A DNA stretch of 64,000 nt from Nitrospira sp. Its GTDB lineage: Bacteria; Nitrospirota; Nitrospiria; Nitrospirales; Nitrospiraceae. Location: positions 62,001 to 126,000 of the forward strand of contig VGXC01000001.1 in assembly GCA_016873495.1 (NCBI GenBank), written 5' to 3'. The translations under genes and the position numbers were made by a program. Positions 8,505 to 18,798 of this stretch are shown one piece after another; position 1 is the stretch's first letter, and every line of letters begins with the position of its first letter. The notes under the pieces were generated by a model that was given only the letters and a program-made list of their open reading frames with translations, was not told where the DNA came from and searched no databases.

Positions 8505-10476
8505 GGAACTCGCTTTTGGCCCGGTTGGCCGACTCGGCCGCCTCTTTGGCCTTGTGCAGCGCGGCTTCCGCCTGCTTGCGCTCGGTGATATCGCGCGCCG
8601 CCGCCTGGAACCCAATTACCTGTCCCGCCTCTTTCAGAATTTGCACGTTCTGTCCGATCCAGATTTCGGTCCCGTCCTTGCGTACTGCGGGAAACTCATA
8701 ATACGTGCTGGGGATCTTCCGGATGAACTGCCGGCCGTAGAACCGCTCGGCGGCCGCGCGGGTGTCCGACCGGATCAAATCGATGAACCGCCGCCCGATG
8801 AGCTCTTGCTCCGAATACTGCATGATGCGGGAGGCCGTCGGGTTCACGAATACAAACCGCCCGACGGGATCGGTACGATAGATGATATCCGTCGCAAGGT
8901 CCACCAGCTGCCGGTACCGCACTTCGCTGCCGCGCAAGGCCTCTTCCGCCCGCTTTCGTTCAGTGACGTCCCGAAAGACGCCGCGTGCGAGCATGAGCCC
9001 GCCCTGGTCGTCGTACCGGCCGGTTGCGCTGCCCTCTACGAATACCTTCTCGCCGGTTTTCGTAATGAACGCGGTTTCGAACCGCTCGGCGTTCACCCCC
9101 CGGAACAGGCCATCCAGGACCGCCCGGAATTTGTCCCGGCTGTCCGGGTGAATCACATCCATGACCGAGTGGCGGGCCAGATCGGTGTCGTCATACCCCA
9201 GTGCGCGACGCCAGGGCGGATTCGCGTAGACGATCCGCCCGTCCGGGGTCGCCAGATGGATGAGGTCCGTGGTATTTTCGAACAGGTCACGGAACCGCCG
9301 CTCGCTGTCCCGCAAGGCGGCTTCCGCCTGCTTCCGTTCTGTCACGTCCCGCGCAATCCCCAGCACCTCCACCACGCGGCCGTCCTGCATCTGCGGAGTG
9401 ATTGTGAACTCGCCGGTGATATATTCGCCCGATTGCGTGCGGACGCGCATCTCGATGGGCGCGAGCGATTGCCCGGTCAGAATCTGTTGAAAACGCCGCC
9501 GAGACAGGTCCGCGTCCTCGGGGTGCAGAAGCGCCAGGTACGGTTTCCCGATCCAGTCTTCGCGAGGAAACCCGGTGTATCGGTCGAAGGCCGAATTCAG
9601 GGATGTAATGACGCCCGCCGGGGAGATCGTAAAGATAACGTCGGTGGCCGTTTCCAGAAAACTCCGGTAGCGTTGCTCCGACTCGCGCAGCCGTTCCTCC
9701 GCGAGCTTCTGCTCGGTAATGTCGCGCGAGACGCCCATCACCCCGACCACCTCGCCTTCGGGGCTGCGGACGACCGAGGCCGACAAGAGACAGGGAAACA
9801 GCTCCCCGTTCTTGCGTTTGTTGAGAATTTCCTGCACGTGACGCTCTTGTCCGACTACCCTCGCGTTGACCGCTTTCCCCTCCCCGGCCTCGGCATAGAG
9901 GAGGCTCACCGATTGCCCCAGCACTTCTTCCCGACGATATCCGAACGCCGCCTCGGCGGCCGGATTGAACTCGATGATGTGTCGGTTCTTGTCCACCGCC
10001 ACAATCATGTCCAACGAACTGGCGATTAGATTCCCGACGAATGCCCGAGAGGTTTGGAGCGCCGCTACCTGACGCCGCACCTCCAATTTCCTGACCACCT
10101 GGCGACTCAGCAGCCGCAAGGCTTCCGATTGCTCCTGGCTGAGCTGCCGCGGCTGCCGATCGATGACGCAAAGAGTGCCGATGGCATGCCCTTTGGGCGT
10201 CATAAGCGGGACCCCGGCATAAAACCGAATCCGGGGATCGGCGGTGACGAAGGGGTGGTCTTTGAACCGCTCATCCTGACCGGCGTCAGGCACGACCAAT
10301 AGGTCCCGTTGAAGAATGGTGTGGGTACAAAAGGAAAGCTCGCGGGAGGTTTCGGACCGGTCCAGCCCCACCGAGGACTTGAACCACTGCCGTCTGGCGT
10401 CGATCAGACCGATCGCGGCGACCGGGGCGCCGCAAATCGTCGCCGCAAGTTTGGTCAGTTCGTCGAAGTCCTCTTC

Positions 10477-10485
10477 GGGGGGGGG
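10477..10485. other. G9 homopolymer at the kinase frameshift (N-terminal GAF)
   Basis: Nine G on the plus strand (nine C in sense). With eight, the common GAF-kinase opening [14 protein letters not shown] is restored; with nine, the N-terminal 27 residues are separated from the rest. An internal ATG at 10500 could restart translation and rescue the GAF domain. Confidence 0.9.
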
Positions 10486-10599
10486 TATCGAGAATTTCAT
10501 AGCGGGCCAGATCCTCGAGCCGGGCCGCTTCATTCTGCGGGAGAGGCACCTGCTGCATATCGCATCCTTTTCGACGGCGGCTCGGCGCCGGCGGCGGGA

Positions 10600-11622
10600 T
10601 CAGTCTCGCCCGGAGGCTTTCACCCGATTCCGTCCCTCGTGCTTGGCCCGGTACAGAGCCCGATCGGCCGCTTCGATCAACCCCGCGGGTTTGTCCCCCC
10701 GCGCCGGCAAGCTCGCTGCCACGCCGGCACTGATCGTCACAACCCGGCTGGATCGAGACCGGGCATGCGGCATGGCACAGGCTTCGATTTGCTCGCGGAA
10801 CGATTCCGCCATCTCCATCGCCCCTTTGACCTCCGTCCCAGGCAAGACGACGGCAAACTCTTCCCCTCCATACCTGGCCACCAGATCGCCGGGACGCTTG
10901 ATGCCCTGGCTGAGAACCCCGGCCACACGCTTCAAACAGAGATCGCCGGCTTGATGACCGTACGTGTCGTTGTAGGGCTTGAAGTCGTCCACGTCGATCA
11001 GCACCACGGACAGGGTTCGGCCTGTTCGCATGGCCCACTTCCATTCATGCTCCAGTACTTCATCGAAACGCCGGCGATTCGGGATGACCGTAAGGCCATC
11101 CAGGGCCGAGCGGCTCAACAACATTTTGTTGGCGGCCTCCAGTCTCTGGGTCACCTCCACCAGCTCCCGCTCGCGGGCCTTGCGCGCCTCAAGCTCGCGT
11201 TTGAGGGTCAGGCCGGCGGACACCCGCGCCAAGAACTCGACCTTGCGGATGGGTTTCATAATGTAGTCCACGACTCCGGCGGTAAACGCCTGCCTTAGCG
11301 TCTTCTCTCCTGTCGCGACCGTCACCATGATAATCGGGATATCCCTCAAGGCTTCGACCGCCTTGATCTTGCGGCAGGCCTCCACCCCGTCGATGTCCGA
11401 CATGATGTGGTCCAGGAGGATCAGATCGGGCAACGGGTGATTGGGAGCCGGCCGGGGCATCCCCAACACCTTGAACGCGGCACGAGCGGACTCGACCGCC
11501 TGCACACCGTGATATCGCGCACCCGTCAAAATCGACTGGAGCAGGAGACGGCTCTCCTCCGCATCGTCGACGATCAGGATTCGGATCGGCTCGCTCGCGC
11601 CTGAGCTTGTCGCATTGGGCAT
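10600..11622 (-). CDS. Response regulator with GGDEF domain (active-looking diguanylate cyclase)
   Basis: 340 aa. The receiver domain (about residues 10-135) has phosphoacceptor Asp in LILLDHIMSD. A short coiled coil links it to a GGDEF domain (about 180-340) with the catalytic loop ARYGGEEF, and RPGD five residues upstream matches the RxxD inhibitory site. The PleD/WspR-like architecture implies phosphorylation-dependent c-di-GMP synthesis with product inhibition. The ATG at 11622 follows GGAGG; the longer frame to 11688 lacks a better site. It lies 41 bases upstream of the hybrid kinase and downstream of a paralogue. Confidence 0.92.
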   Translation of the reverse strand: MPNATSSGASEPIRILIVDDAEESRLLLQSILTGARYHGVQAVESARAAFKVLGMPRPAPNHPLPDLILLDHIMSDIDGVEACRKIKAVEALRDIPIIMVTVATGEKTLRQAFTAGVVDYIMKPIRKVEFLARVSAGLTLKRELEARKARERELVEVTQRLEAANKMLLSRSALDGLTVIPNRRRFDEVLEHEWKWAMRTGRTLSVVLIDVDDFKPYNDTYGHQAGDLCLKRVAGVLSQGIKRPGDLVARYGGEEFAVVLPGTEVKGAMEMAESFREQIEACAMPHARSRSSRVVTISAGVAASLPARGDKPAGLIEAADRALYRAKHEGRNRVKASGRD

Positions 11623-11724
11623 TGTCCCTCCAACCTTGCGCAGAGGCAGCCAAACGTGGTGTCCCGTCCGGATGCCCTTTCGAAACACGGGGGCTTCGGG
11701 AGTCCCCGTCCCCCCGAACGGTGA

Positions 11725-12750
11725 TCAGCTGCCTTTATGCGTCACAAATCCGGCTCGGACCTGATTCGGCCCCTCCCCCTGAGCTTGCGCCAATGCCTGT
11801 TGCGCCCCCCGGATGAGCGGTTCCGGATCGGTCGCACGCCTCGGCACGGCCGTGGCCACCCCAAAACCGGCGGTCACCCGGGCCGGACCTTCAGGCTGGG
11901 AGACAGGCGACTCCATAGCCTCCACCCCGGCTCGGAGCGTTTCCGCCACGTACCGAGCCCCTTCGGCATGGGTCGCCGGGAGAAGGATCGCAAACGCGTC
12001 TCCTTCCCACCGGGCGACCAAATCGCCCGAGCGCCGGACTTGCCTGCTGAGCAGCCCGGCCACCCGTTTCAAACATTGATCGCCGGCAGGCACCCCATAG
12101 GTGTCGTTGTAAGCCGTGAAGGCATCCAGGTCAACCAGGATCAAGGAGGTCGGGGTCCGATCCCGCATGGCCCGCCGCCATTCCTGTTCCAGCGCATCCT
12201 CGAAGCGACGCCGGTTCGGGACAGCCGTCAGGCTGTCCAACGAGGCCTCGCGGAGCAACATCAGGTTGCTCGCCTCGAGACGCAGCGCCAGGTCTTGCAG
12301 GTCCCGCTCATGCGCCTTCCGCGCATCCTGTTCCCGCTTCACGCTCTCGATGCCACGGATTCGCGCCAGAAACTCCACTTCCCTGGTCGGCTTGGTGACA
12401 TAGTCGGCCACCCCGGCTTCGAACGCCTCTTTGAGCACCTGCCCATCCGTGTTGGCCGTGACCATGACGATGGGGATGCCGGCCAGCCGCTCCACCGCCT
12501 TGATCCGCCGGCAGGCTTCAATGCCGTTCATCTCGCCCAAGCTCCAATCCATCAAGATTATATCGGGCTGGATCCGTTCCGGCTCCGGCCGAGGCATGCC
12601 CAGAAGATGAAAGGCTTCGCGGGCCGACCCCACGGCCTGCACCTCGCGATAGCCCGCCCTCTCCAGAAACGTGCGCAGGAGGAGGCGGTCCATATCCGAA
12701 TCATCCACGATGAGGATGCGTGGTTGCGCCGTGTTCGTCAGATCGTTCAT
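11725..12750 (-). CDS. Response regulator with degenerate GGDEF domain
   Basis: 341 aa, with the same order as its neighbour (receiver with IILMDWSLGE, linker, GGDEF fold) and clear sequence similarity, indicating tandem duplication. The catalytic loop reads RWEGDAF instead of RYGGEEF, so diguanylate cyclase activity is unlikely. The RSGD preceding it keeps the RxxD pattern of the c-di-GMP inhibitory site, which could still bind the nucleotide. The protein may be a c-di-GMP receptor or a regulator of the active paralogue. Confidence 0.88.
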   Translation of the reverse strand: MNDLTNTAQPRILIVDDSDMDRLLLRTFLERAGYREVQAVGSAREAFHLLGMPRPEPERIQPDIILMDWSLGEMNGIEACRRIKAVERLAGIPIVMVTANTDGQVLKEAFEAGVADYVTKPTREVEFLARIRGIESVKREQDARKAHERDLQDLALRLEASNLMLLREASLDSLTAVPNRRRFEDALEQEWRRAMRDRTPTSLILVDLDAFTAYNDTYGVPAGDQCLKRVAGLLSRQVRRSGDLVARWEGDAFAILLPATHAEGARYVAETLRAGVEAMESPVSQPEGPARVTAGFGVATAVPRRATDPEPLIRGAQQALAQAQGEGPNQVRAGFVTHKGS

Positions 12751-12802
12751 GCCCGCCCGCCAATGCCGAGATTGTGCATCCGCTTCATTCCGCCCTTGGC
12801 GC

Positions 12803-13603
12803 TTAAGAGGAACCGAGTAAGCGCACTTCCTGTTGCGGGAAGGGGATGTCGATCCGCTGGGCGCGGAATTCCTCGACGATCGCGCGGTACAGCTCCGCCT
12901 GGGCCCACAAATAGTCCGCCACCTTGACCCAGGACTGAATCGAGACGGTCACGGCGGAATCGGCCAACACCGCAATCCCCACCAAGGGCGCCGGCTCCTT
13001 CAACACGGGGGGATTGGCCAGGACGAGATCACGCGCCACCGCCAGCGCCTTGTTCAGATCGGCTCCGTGCGCCACCCCCACCGTCAGCCTCATTTGCCGC
13101 ACGTCGCCGAAATTATGCAGTACCTCCCCGATGACCTTGCGGTTGGGAATCACGACGCGGGACCGGTCCGCAAGATCCAGAATAGTCGATACGATGCTGA
13201 TTGCGGAGACCTGTCCCTCCACGCCGATCAATTCGACGTATTCGCCCACCCGGTAAGGCTTCGTAAAAATGATCGTCAGCCCGGCGATCACGTCGCTGAG
13301 CACCCCTTGCATGGCGATGCCGACGCCCAACCCCACCACGCCGATGCCGGCCAGGAAAGGACCGATCTGAACTCCCAGTCGCTCCAGGGCGGTCAGGAGG
13401 ACGAACAAGAGGACGAGCCCCCGGACGATCCGGACGAGCAGCATCCGGACCGGCGGCTCCATATCCTGCTGCTGGAGCAGACGTTGGAGGGCGTTGCCGA
13501 CCCACCGACCCAGTACAAGCCCGAGGCTCAGGATCGCCAAGGCTCCCAGCACTTGAAACCCGTAGGTGACGAGGAGATCGAGCATGTGGTCCGTGATCGC
13601 CAT
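12803..13603 (-). CDS. mscS: Small-conductance mechanosensitive channel, MscS family
   Basis: 266 aa, near the 286-aa length of E. coli MscS. Three transmembrane helices are visible (about residues 10-30, 50-75 and 82-110). The last is the pore helix, with AGIGVVGLGVGIAMQGVLSD in the Gly/Ala-rich pattern that lines the channel. The beta domain (VGEYVELIGVEGQVSAI, VVIPNRKVIG) follows. It is an inner-membrane tension-gated channel for osmotic downshock. The ATG at 13603 after GAGGG is preferred over the upstream in-frame start at 13645. Confidence 0.9.
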   Translation of the reverse strand: MAITDHMLDLLVTYGFQVLGALAILSLGLVLGRWVGNALQRLLQQQDMEPPVRMLLVRIVRGLVLLFVLLTALERLGVQIGPFLAGIGVVGLGVGIAMQGVLSDVIAGLTIIFTKPYRVGEYVELIGVEGQVSAISIVSTILDLADRSRVVIPNRKVIGEVLHNFGDVRQMRLTVGVAHGADLNKALAVARDLVLANPPVLKEPAPLVGIAVLADSAVTVSIQSWVKVADYLWAQAELYRAIVEEFRAQRIDIPFPQQEVRLLGSS

Positions 13604-13666
13604 AACCCTCTGTGTTGTGTCCCCTCGGGGCGGGCAGCGCCACATGCCGAACGGCGGCGCCGGAGA

Positions 13667-15493
13667 TTAAAACGGGAGCTTCAGGCCTCCGGGCAACAGC
13701 TTCTCCGCGGGATTCGCCGGCAGCGTCGAACCGAGGGAGCCTTGCGTCAGACGCGACGTCAGCTCGTTTCCGATGCCCCCCAGCCCGCCGATACTACTCT
13801 TGAGTTCGTTCAGCGGCCCGCCGACTTTGGCCATGACCGCCGCCTCCAGGTCCTTTTTGAACTGGTCCGCCAGCGCCTGCACTTGCCTCCCCACCGCGTC
13901 CTTCAGGATGCGATCCAGGTCGGAGGTGAGATGTATGTCATACTGCTCCACTGTGCCGGTCATGTCGGCCTTCACCATGAACGCAGTGACGGTGGACAAG
14001 GCTCCCCCGATTGCCTTGATCACGGGATTGGCTGCATCCGGCTTGCCCGCCGCCAGCTTCACCGACTGGAGCCCGATGGTCGCCTGGCCCGCCAACGCCT
14101 GGCCGCCCACCGTCACCTGCAGATCCGCATCGGCCACGGCCTTCCCCAGCGTCACAGGCCAGTCGGCGCTGTCGGAGAGGGTCATCGACTGCACCTGATA
14201 GCCCTGGACCCGCACCTGCGCGTGATCCTTCGGCTGAGCCGGCCGCACGCGGTTCATCGCCCCGTCGAGTCGGATAGACTGGACGCCTTGCAACTTGTCC
14301 CCGGCAAAGGCGAAGGTGAGCGGCTTGCCGAGAGTCTGTTGGTCCGGCGTGATGTTCTCGATCCTGCCCTTCAGGTCCCCCACCTCCAACTGCGCCGACA
14401 CGGTGGCCGCGCGGATCAGGAAATCGGGCAGGGGCGCTCGTTCCTTGAACCGAACCTCCACTCCCTTCCCGCGAATCGGCTTCACCACTTCCGGCCCCTT
14501 CGATTGGACTTGCGCCTGCGCGAGCATCGGCTGCATTTTGCCGTACCACGTCAGCCCGGTCCGCACCCAGTCCCCGCCCTTCCCTCCCAACAACATCCCG
14601 CTCATGTTGGCCAGGCCCTGGGGCGACAGGCTGTATTGCCCCTGGAGGCGCTGAATGTCCTCCTGCGGCGACTTGATCGCCTGGTCCACCCGCTGCTTGA
14701 GATCGGCCAGTTGCCGGTCGAAATCGGTCTTGGCGCTCTTGATTCGATCCAGATCCTGGGCAAGGTCCTTCTGGATCGCCGCCACCTCGCCGGTCGCGCC
14801 CAGCATCCCGCCCAGGCCTCCCTTGGTGGAAGACTTCAGTTTTTCTATACGGGTCTTGTAGTCGTTCAGCTTGTTTTGGTCCGGCAGCTCCGCCAGCCGC
14901 CTCTTCCAGTTCTCCTGCTCCTTCTTGATGTCGGCTTGCAGGGCTTCCACCAGCTTGACCGACTGGAGGTCGGCCGTGGCCATGACCGTCTTGATGTTCG
15001 GCACCTCGAAGGACGGCATGGGAACTTTTGCCGCCAGTTTGGCGACGGCACTCGGCTCCCGCGAGGGGGCCACCGCGCCAGAGGACTGCCTGGGCGTGCC
15101 GAAGCGCAGCCCCTCCACGGCCATTTCCTCGATGATCACCTTCCGTCGGAACAGATTCAGCCCGTCCAGCGACATGGCGATACGCGCCGCCTCTACGGCA
15201 TTGCTCATCGGCTCATCGGGGTTGGTCACTTGCAGGCGGCTCAGCGTCAATCCCAACGGCGAGAGGGTCACATGAGCGGCCCCGAGTTCCACCTTGGCGC
15301 CTACCAGCTTCGTTCCCGTCTGTTCAATCATCCGCTTGACGAAGGGATCGACCAGGAAGAGCCAGAGGAGCGCGAGCAAGCCCGTCAGGCCGACAAAAAC
15401 GCCAAGCCCCCACCAACGGATCCAGCCTTCCTTCTCTGGCTTCTTCCGGCCTTTAAGCTCGTAGGCCGGCTGGGGAGCCTTCTCCTCCGTCAT
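13667..15493 (-). CDS. TIGR03545-type membrane-anchored protein
   Basis: 608 aa. One N-terminal transmembrane helix (residues about 28-48) is followed by a large periplasmic region with a coiled coil (about 190-280, rich in L, K, D and Q) and AsmA-like beta segments (GAAHVTLSPLGLTLSRLQVT). The pattern and the adjacent DUF2062-type gene match the TIGR03545/TIGR03546 pair found together in diverse Gram-negatives. The function is unknown, but the AsmA resemblance suggests an envelope or lipid-related role. It overlaps the upstream gene by 4 bases, so the pair is translationally coupled. Confidence 0.75.
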   Translation of the reverse strand: MTEEKAPQPAYELKGRKKPEKEGWIRWWGLGVFVGLTGLLALLWLFLVDPFVKRMIEQTGTKLVGAKVELGAAHVTLSPLGLTLSRLQVTNPDEPMSNAVEAARIAMSLDGLNLFRRKVIIEEMAVEGLRFGTPRQSSGAVAPSREPSAVAKLAAKVPMPSFEVPNIKTVMATADLQSVKLVEALQADIKKEQENWKRRLAELPDQNKLNDYKTRIEKLKSSTKGGLGGMLGATGEVAAIQKDLAQDLDRIKSAKTDFDRQLADLKQRVDQAIKSPQEDIQRLQGQYSLSPQGLANMSGMLLGGKGGDWVRTGLTWYGKMQPMLAQAQVQSKGPEVVKPIRGKGVEVRFKERAPLPDFLIRAATVSAQLEVGDLKGRIENITPDQQTLGKPLTFAFAGDKLQGVQSIRLDGAMNRVRPAQPKDHAQVRVQGYQVQSMTLSDSADWPVTLGKAVADADLQVTVGGQALAGQATIGLQSVKLAAGKPDAANPVIKAIGGALSTVTAFMVKADMTGTVEQYDIHLTSDLDRILKDAVGRQVQALADQFKKDLEAAVMAKVGGPLNELKSSIGGLGGIGNELTSRLTQGSLGSTLPANPAEKLLPGGLKLPF

Positions 15494-16011
15494 AGACCGC
15501 CTCCCATGCCGGAAAAGGACTGGTACAGGCCGTAGAAGCGGCTGGCCTTCAGAAACTGCATGACGCGGGTCTTTTCCACCCAGGCGAGAACATGAGCCCG
15601 ATACCGGCGGATGGCGAAGTTCGAGAGAACATAGAGCGGCGCGAACGACACAAGCGAGAAGAGCAGGCTACCCATCACGATGGAATTGTTGAAATGTTCG
15701 AGCCGCCAGAATGTGGAGTTGTACAAAGCGGTCCAGAGCCCTTCGAGAGTATCCTGGGTCAGGACGGAGAGCCCGATCCGGTGAAAAAGCGGGTCCAGCC
15801 CGAAGGCCAGGCCTGAGAAAACGGTCAACCCCAGCAGAAATGCGGAGAGGTTGACCCGGATCGCAAGCACCAGCAGGAGCACCAGGAGATTGTGCAAGCT
15901 GAGGAAAGGCGTCAACCCCGCCACCATGGCGAAGCAGAACCCCAAAGAAATTTGCCCCGGATGCGTCTCGGAGTTCAGCACCGCCAATAAGCGCGCCAAC
16001 ATTCTCAGCAT
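15490..16011 (-). CDS. TIGR03546-type membrane protein (DUF2062-like)
   Basis: 173 aa. Three hydrophobic segments (about residues 20-55, 58-80 and 108-130) and the DUF2062-like motif NSETHPGQISLGFCFAMV. TIGR03546 proteins are encoded next to TIGR03545 proteins, as here, with an ATGA overlap. The pair probably forms one inner-membrane complex of unknown function. No catalytic residues are apparent. Confidence 0.72.
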   Translation of the reverse strand: MLRMLARLLAVLNSETHPGQISLGFCFAMVAGLTPFLSLHNLLVLLLVLAIRVNLSAFLLGLTVFSGLAFGLDPLFHRIGLSVLTQDTLEGLWTALYNSTFWRLEHFNNSIVMGSLLFSLVSFAPLYVLSNFAIRRYRAHVLAWVEKTRVMQFLKASRFYGLYQSFSGMGGGL

Positions 16012-16114
16012 AGGGGCCCGGCCTTTCTGAGCGGTATCTTATGCGGAGTGTGATAGTAGCACAGGGTATCGTAAAATCAACTGCTTCCGACATTCGCGGC
16101 TCACAGCATCCTCG

Positions 16115-17020
16115 TTACTCCGCGGCTAACTTGGCCGTCTGCCGGTTGACGAGCCAGACGCCGGCCAGGATCAATCCGATGCCGATGAGTTCGACCATCC
16201 CGACCGCTTCGTTCAGGATAAGCGCGGACAAGCCCACAGCGGCCACGGGGGTCAGGTTGCCGAGCACGGAGGCTCTCGATGGTCCAATCCCCTTCACGCC
16301 GAAGAGCCAGGCCTGTTGGGCGACCGCCGTGGCAAACACCACCAAATAGCCGAGGGCCAGCCAATCGGCCGATGAGACGGAGGCCACGCCGGCCTCCATC
16401 ATCTTGCGGTCCACCCACAATAAGGGCATCTGCAACAGCGTCGCCACCAACAAAGTCGTCCAATTGACCGTCAAGGCCGACAGACGTTCCATGACGGTTC
16501 GGCTACCGATGCTGTAGAGTGCCCAACTCGCCACACCGAGAAACACCAGGATTCCGCCGACCAAAGGCTGATCCCCGACGGAACTGAACCCGGCGGCCGA
16601 CACCAAACCCACGCCGGCAAAGGACAGCAGGGCGCCGCCCCAGACGGAACGCAACGGCACATCCTTGATCAACACCGAGGACAGGAGCGCGGTCACCACG
16701 GGGCTGGAGCCGATAATGACACCGGCCGCTGCCCCGCCGATGAACCGGAGGCCGAAGAGAATCAACAAGTGATTGCCCAGGACGCCTAGGCCGAGGAGCG
16801 CGAGCATCCCGAAGTCGCGACGGCTGAGCCGAGCCAGCCTCCCTTTCTGCCACCACCACAAGGGCAGGAGGATCGCCAACCCTCCGAGATCGCGCAGAAC
16901 CGACGCCTCGACCGCCGAGAAGGAGGTCAACGCCATCTTCTGGGCGACGATCGACCCGCCCCACAGGACCGCGGCCGAAATCAGCGCGGCATGGGCCGCC
17001 GCTTCAGAAGATTTCTGCAT
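16115..17020 (-). CDS. EamA-family (drug/metabolite transporter) permease
   Basis: 301 aa with ten predicted membrane helices arranged as two EamA repeats, the second starting near residue 155 (GGILVFLGVASWALYSIGSR). Typical family features are the N-terminal SAAVLWGGSIVAQKMAL and GLRFIGGAAAGVIIGSSPVV. It is an inner-membrane exporter or importer of small metabolites; the substrate is not predictable. It is monocistronic and divergent from the carboxypeptidase across a 175-base gap that should contain both promoters. Confidence 0.88.
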   Translation of the reverse strand: MQKSSEAAAHAALISAAVLWGGSIVAQKMALTSFSAVEASVLRDLGGLAILLPLWWWQKGRLARLSRRDFGMLALLGLGVLGNHLLILFGLRFIGGAAAGVIIGSSPVVTALLSSVLIKDVPLRSVWGGALLSFAGVGLVSAAGFSSVGDQPLVGGILVFLGVASWALYSIGSRTVMERLSALTVNWTTLLVATLLQMPLLWVDRKMMEAGVASVSSADWLALGYLVVFATAVAQQAWLFGVKGIGPSRASVLGNLTPVAAVGLSALILNEAVGMVELIGIGLILAGVWLVNRQTAKLAAE

Positions 17021-17195
17021 GGGTTAGGGGCTATAACAAGCCCCCGGTGCCGCGTCAAGCGATTTTACCGCGGCGGCCCGACCCTGCCCTCTCCCTCTCG
17101 AGGCATCGGGCACGCGGCGATCGTCGCCCGATTGCAACAGCTCACGGACGCCGCGTATCATACCCGCTCGTCACATCCGACCGGGAGACAGACCT

Positions 17196-18734
17196 TTGTA
17201 CACGCTGGCGACATTGGAACCTCTCATCGTACGGCTCCGCGAGGTCCAACACCTCAACAGCGCCGCCTCGCTCCTGTCCTGGGACCAGGAGACCTACATG
17301 CCCGCGGGTGGGGGCCAGGCCCGGGCCGATCAGCTGGCCACGCTGCAAGGGTTGGCTCATGACAAACTGGTCTCGCCGGAGGTCGAAGCGCTGCTCATGC
17401 GTTGGGTAGACCCGTCGACCGGGCAGGCCAGGGACCAGTTGGGCGACGCCTGGGACGAACCCTCCCGCGCATTGTTGCGGGAAACCTGGCGTGACTTCAG
17501 CCGAGCCAGGAAGCTCCCCTCTGAGTTCGTCAAGCGGCTGGGTCGGGAATGTTCGCTGGCCCAGCAAGTCTGGGCGGAAGCGCGGGCTCAGAATTCCTTC
17601 AAACGGTTCCTGCCGAACCTCCGCACCATCGTCGCGCTCAAATTGGAAGAGACCCGGTACCTGGGCTACCGAGACTCGCCTTACGATGCGCTGCTGGACA
17701 CCTACGAGCCCGGCTCCACCGTGGCCGAGCTGACCCCGCTCTTTGCGACCCTGAAAGCCAGGCTGGTCCCGCTGCTCAATCGGGTGACGCAGAGCCGCAC
17801 GGCCGTCGACGATGCCCTGCTCTTCCAGGCCTACGACCAAACCCGCCAGGTGGAGTTCGGCAAGCTCGTGCTGACCGCTATGGGCTACGACTTCGACCGG
17901 GGCCGCCTGGACCTGTCGGCCCATCCCTTCACCACCTCCTTCCACCCGACCGACGTGCGCGTGACCACGCGGGTCTACGAAACGGAGTTTTCCGCCTGCC
18001 TGTTCAGCTGCATCCACGAAGGGGGGCACGGCCTCTACGATCAGGGGCTGGACCAGGAGCGCTATGGCACCCCGCTGGGCGAGGCCCTCTCCCTCGGCAT
18101 CCACGAAAGCCAGTCCCGGCTCTGGGAAAATTGCGTGGGCCGCTCCCGTTCATTCTGGCGCTGCTTCTACCCGCTCCTGCAACAGCTCTTCCCCGAGCAA
18201 TTGCAGGCCGTGGAATTGGATCGGTTCTATATGGCCATCAACCGCGTGACGCCCTCGCTCATCCGGGTGGAGGCCGACGAGCTGACCTACAACCTCCACA
18301 TCATGCTGCGGTTCGAGATCGAGCGGGATCTGATCGAGGGCCGGATCGCCGTGGAGGACCTGCCGGCCGCGTGGAACGACAAGATGCGCGCCTATCTGGG
18401 CCTCGTCCCGCCGACGGACGCCGACGGGGTGCTGCAGGACGTCCACTGGTCGTTGGGCGCAATCGGCTACTTCCCGACCTATGCCTTGGGAAACCTCTAC
18501 TCCGTGCAGTTGTACGAGCAAGCCCGGCGGGACATCCAGGGGCTGGAGGAGGAGATTCGCGCGGGCCGGCTCACCGTGCTCAAGCAGTGGCTCAACCAGA
18601 AGGTCCACCGGTGGGGCCGCGCCTTCACCGCCGACCATCTGATCCGGCGCATCACCGGGGGCCCGCTGAGCCCCGAGCCGTTTTTAGCCTATCTGGAAAA
18701 GAAATACGGAGAGCTATACCGGCTGTCAGGCTGA
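17196..18734 (+). CDS. Carboxypeptidase M32 (thermostable carboxypeptidase Taq family)
   Basis: 512 aa, standard for the family. The metal site HEGGH (His274 to His278) and the downstream HESQSRLWEN supply the zinc ligands and catalytic Glu. It is a cytoplasmic metallocarboxypeptidase that removes C-terminal residues with broad specificity, except Pro and acidic residues. The best start is a TTG at 17196 with GGGAGA seven bases upstream; no in-frame ATG lies close to the conserved N-terminus. Confidence 0.92.
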   Translation: MYTLATLEPLIVRLREVQHLNSAASLLSWDQETYMPAGGGQARADQLATLQGLAHDKLVSPEVEALLMRWVDPSTGQARDQLGDAWDEPSRALLRETWRDFSRARKLPSEFVKRLGRECSLAQQVWAEARAQNSFKRFLPNLRTIVALKLEETRYLGYRDSPYDALLDTYEPGSTVAELTPLFATLKARLVPLLNRVTQSRTAVDDALLFQAYDQTRQVEFGKLVLTAMGYDFDRGRLDLSAHPFTTSFHPTDVRVTTRVYETEFSACLFSCIHEGGHGLYDQGLDQERYGTPLGEALSLGIHESQSRLWENCVGRSRSFWRCFYPLLQQLFPEQLQAVELDRFYMAINRVTPSLIRVEADELTYNLHIMLRFEIERDLIEGRIAVEDLPAAWNDKMRAYLGLVPPTDADGVLQDVHWSLGAIGYFPTYALGNLYSVQLYEQARRDIQGLEEEIRAGRLTVLKQWLNQKVHRWGRAFTADHLIRRITGGPLSPEPFLAYLEKKYGELYRLSG

Positions 18735-18798
18735 ATGAGGAACGATGCAGTGAGGACCGCTGCCCCTCCGCTTTTGCTTTCTGCACTCATCACTCTCT

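Noticed and set aside
12833-15535. A 900-codon open frame on the plus strand
   Set aside because: It is antisense to mscS and the TIGR03545-type gene, has a His/Gln/Arg-rich composition typical of GC-rich shadow frames, and shows no domain.
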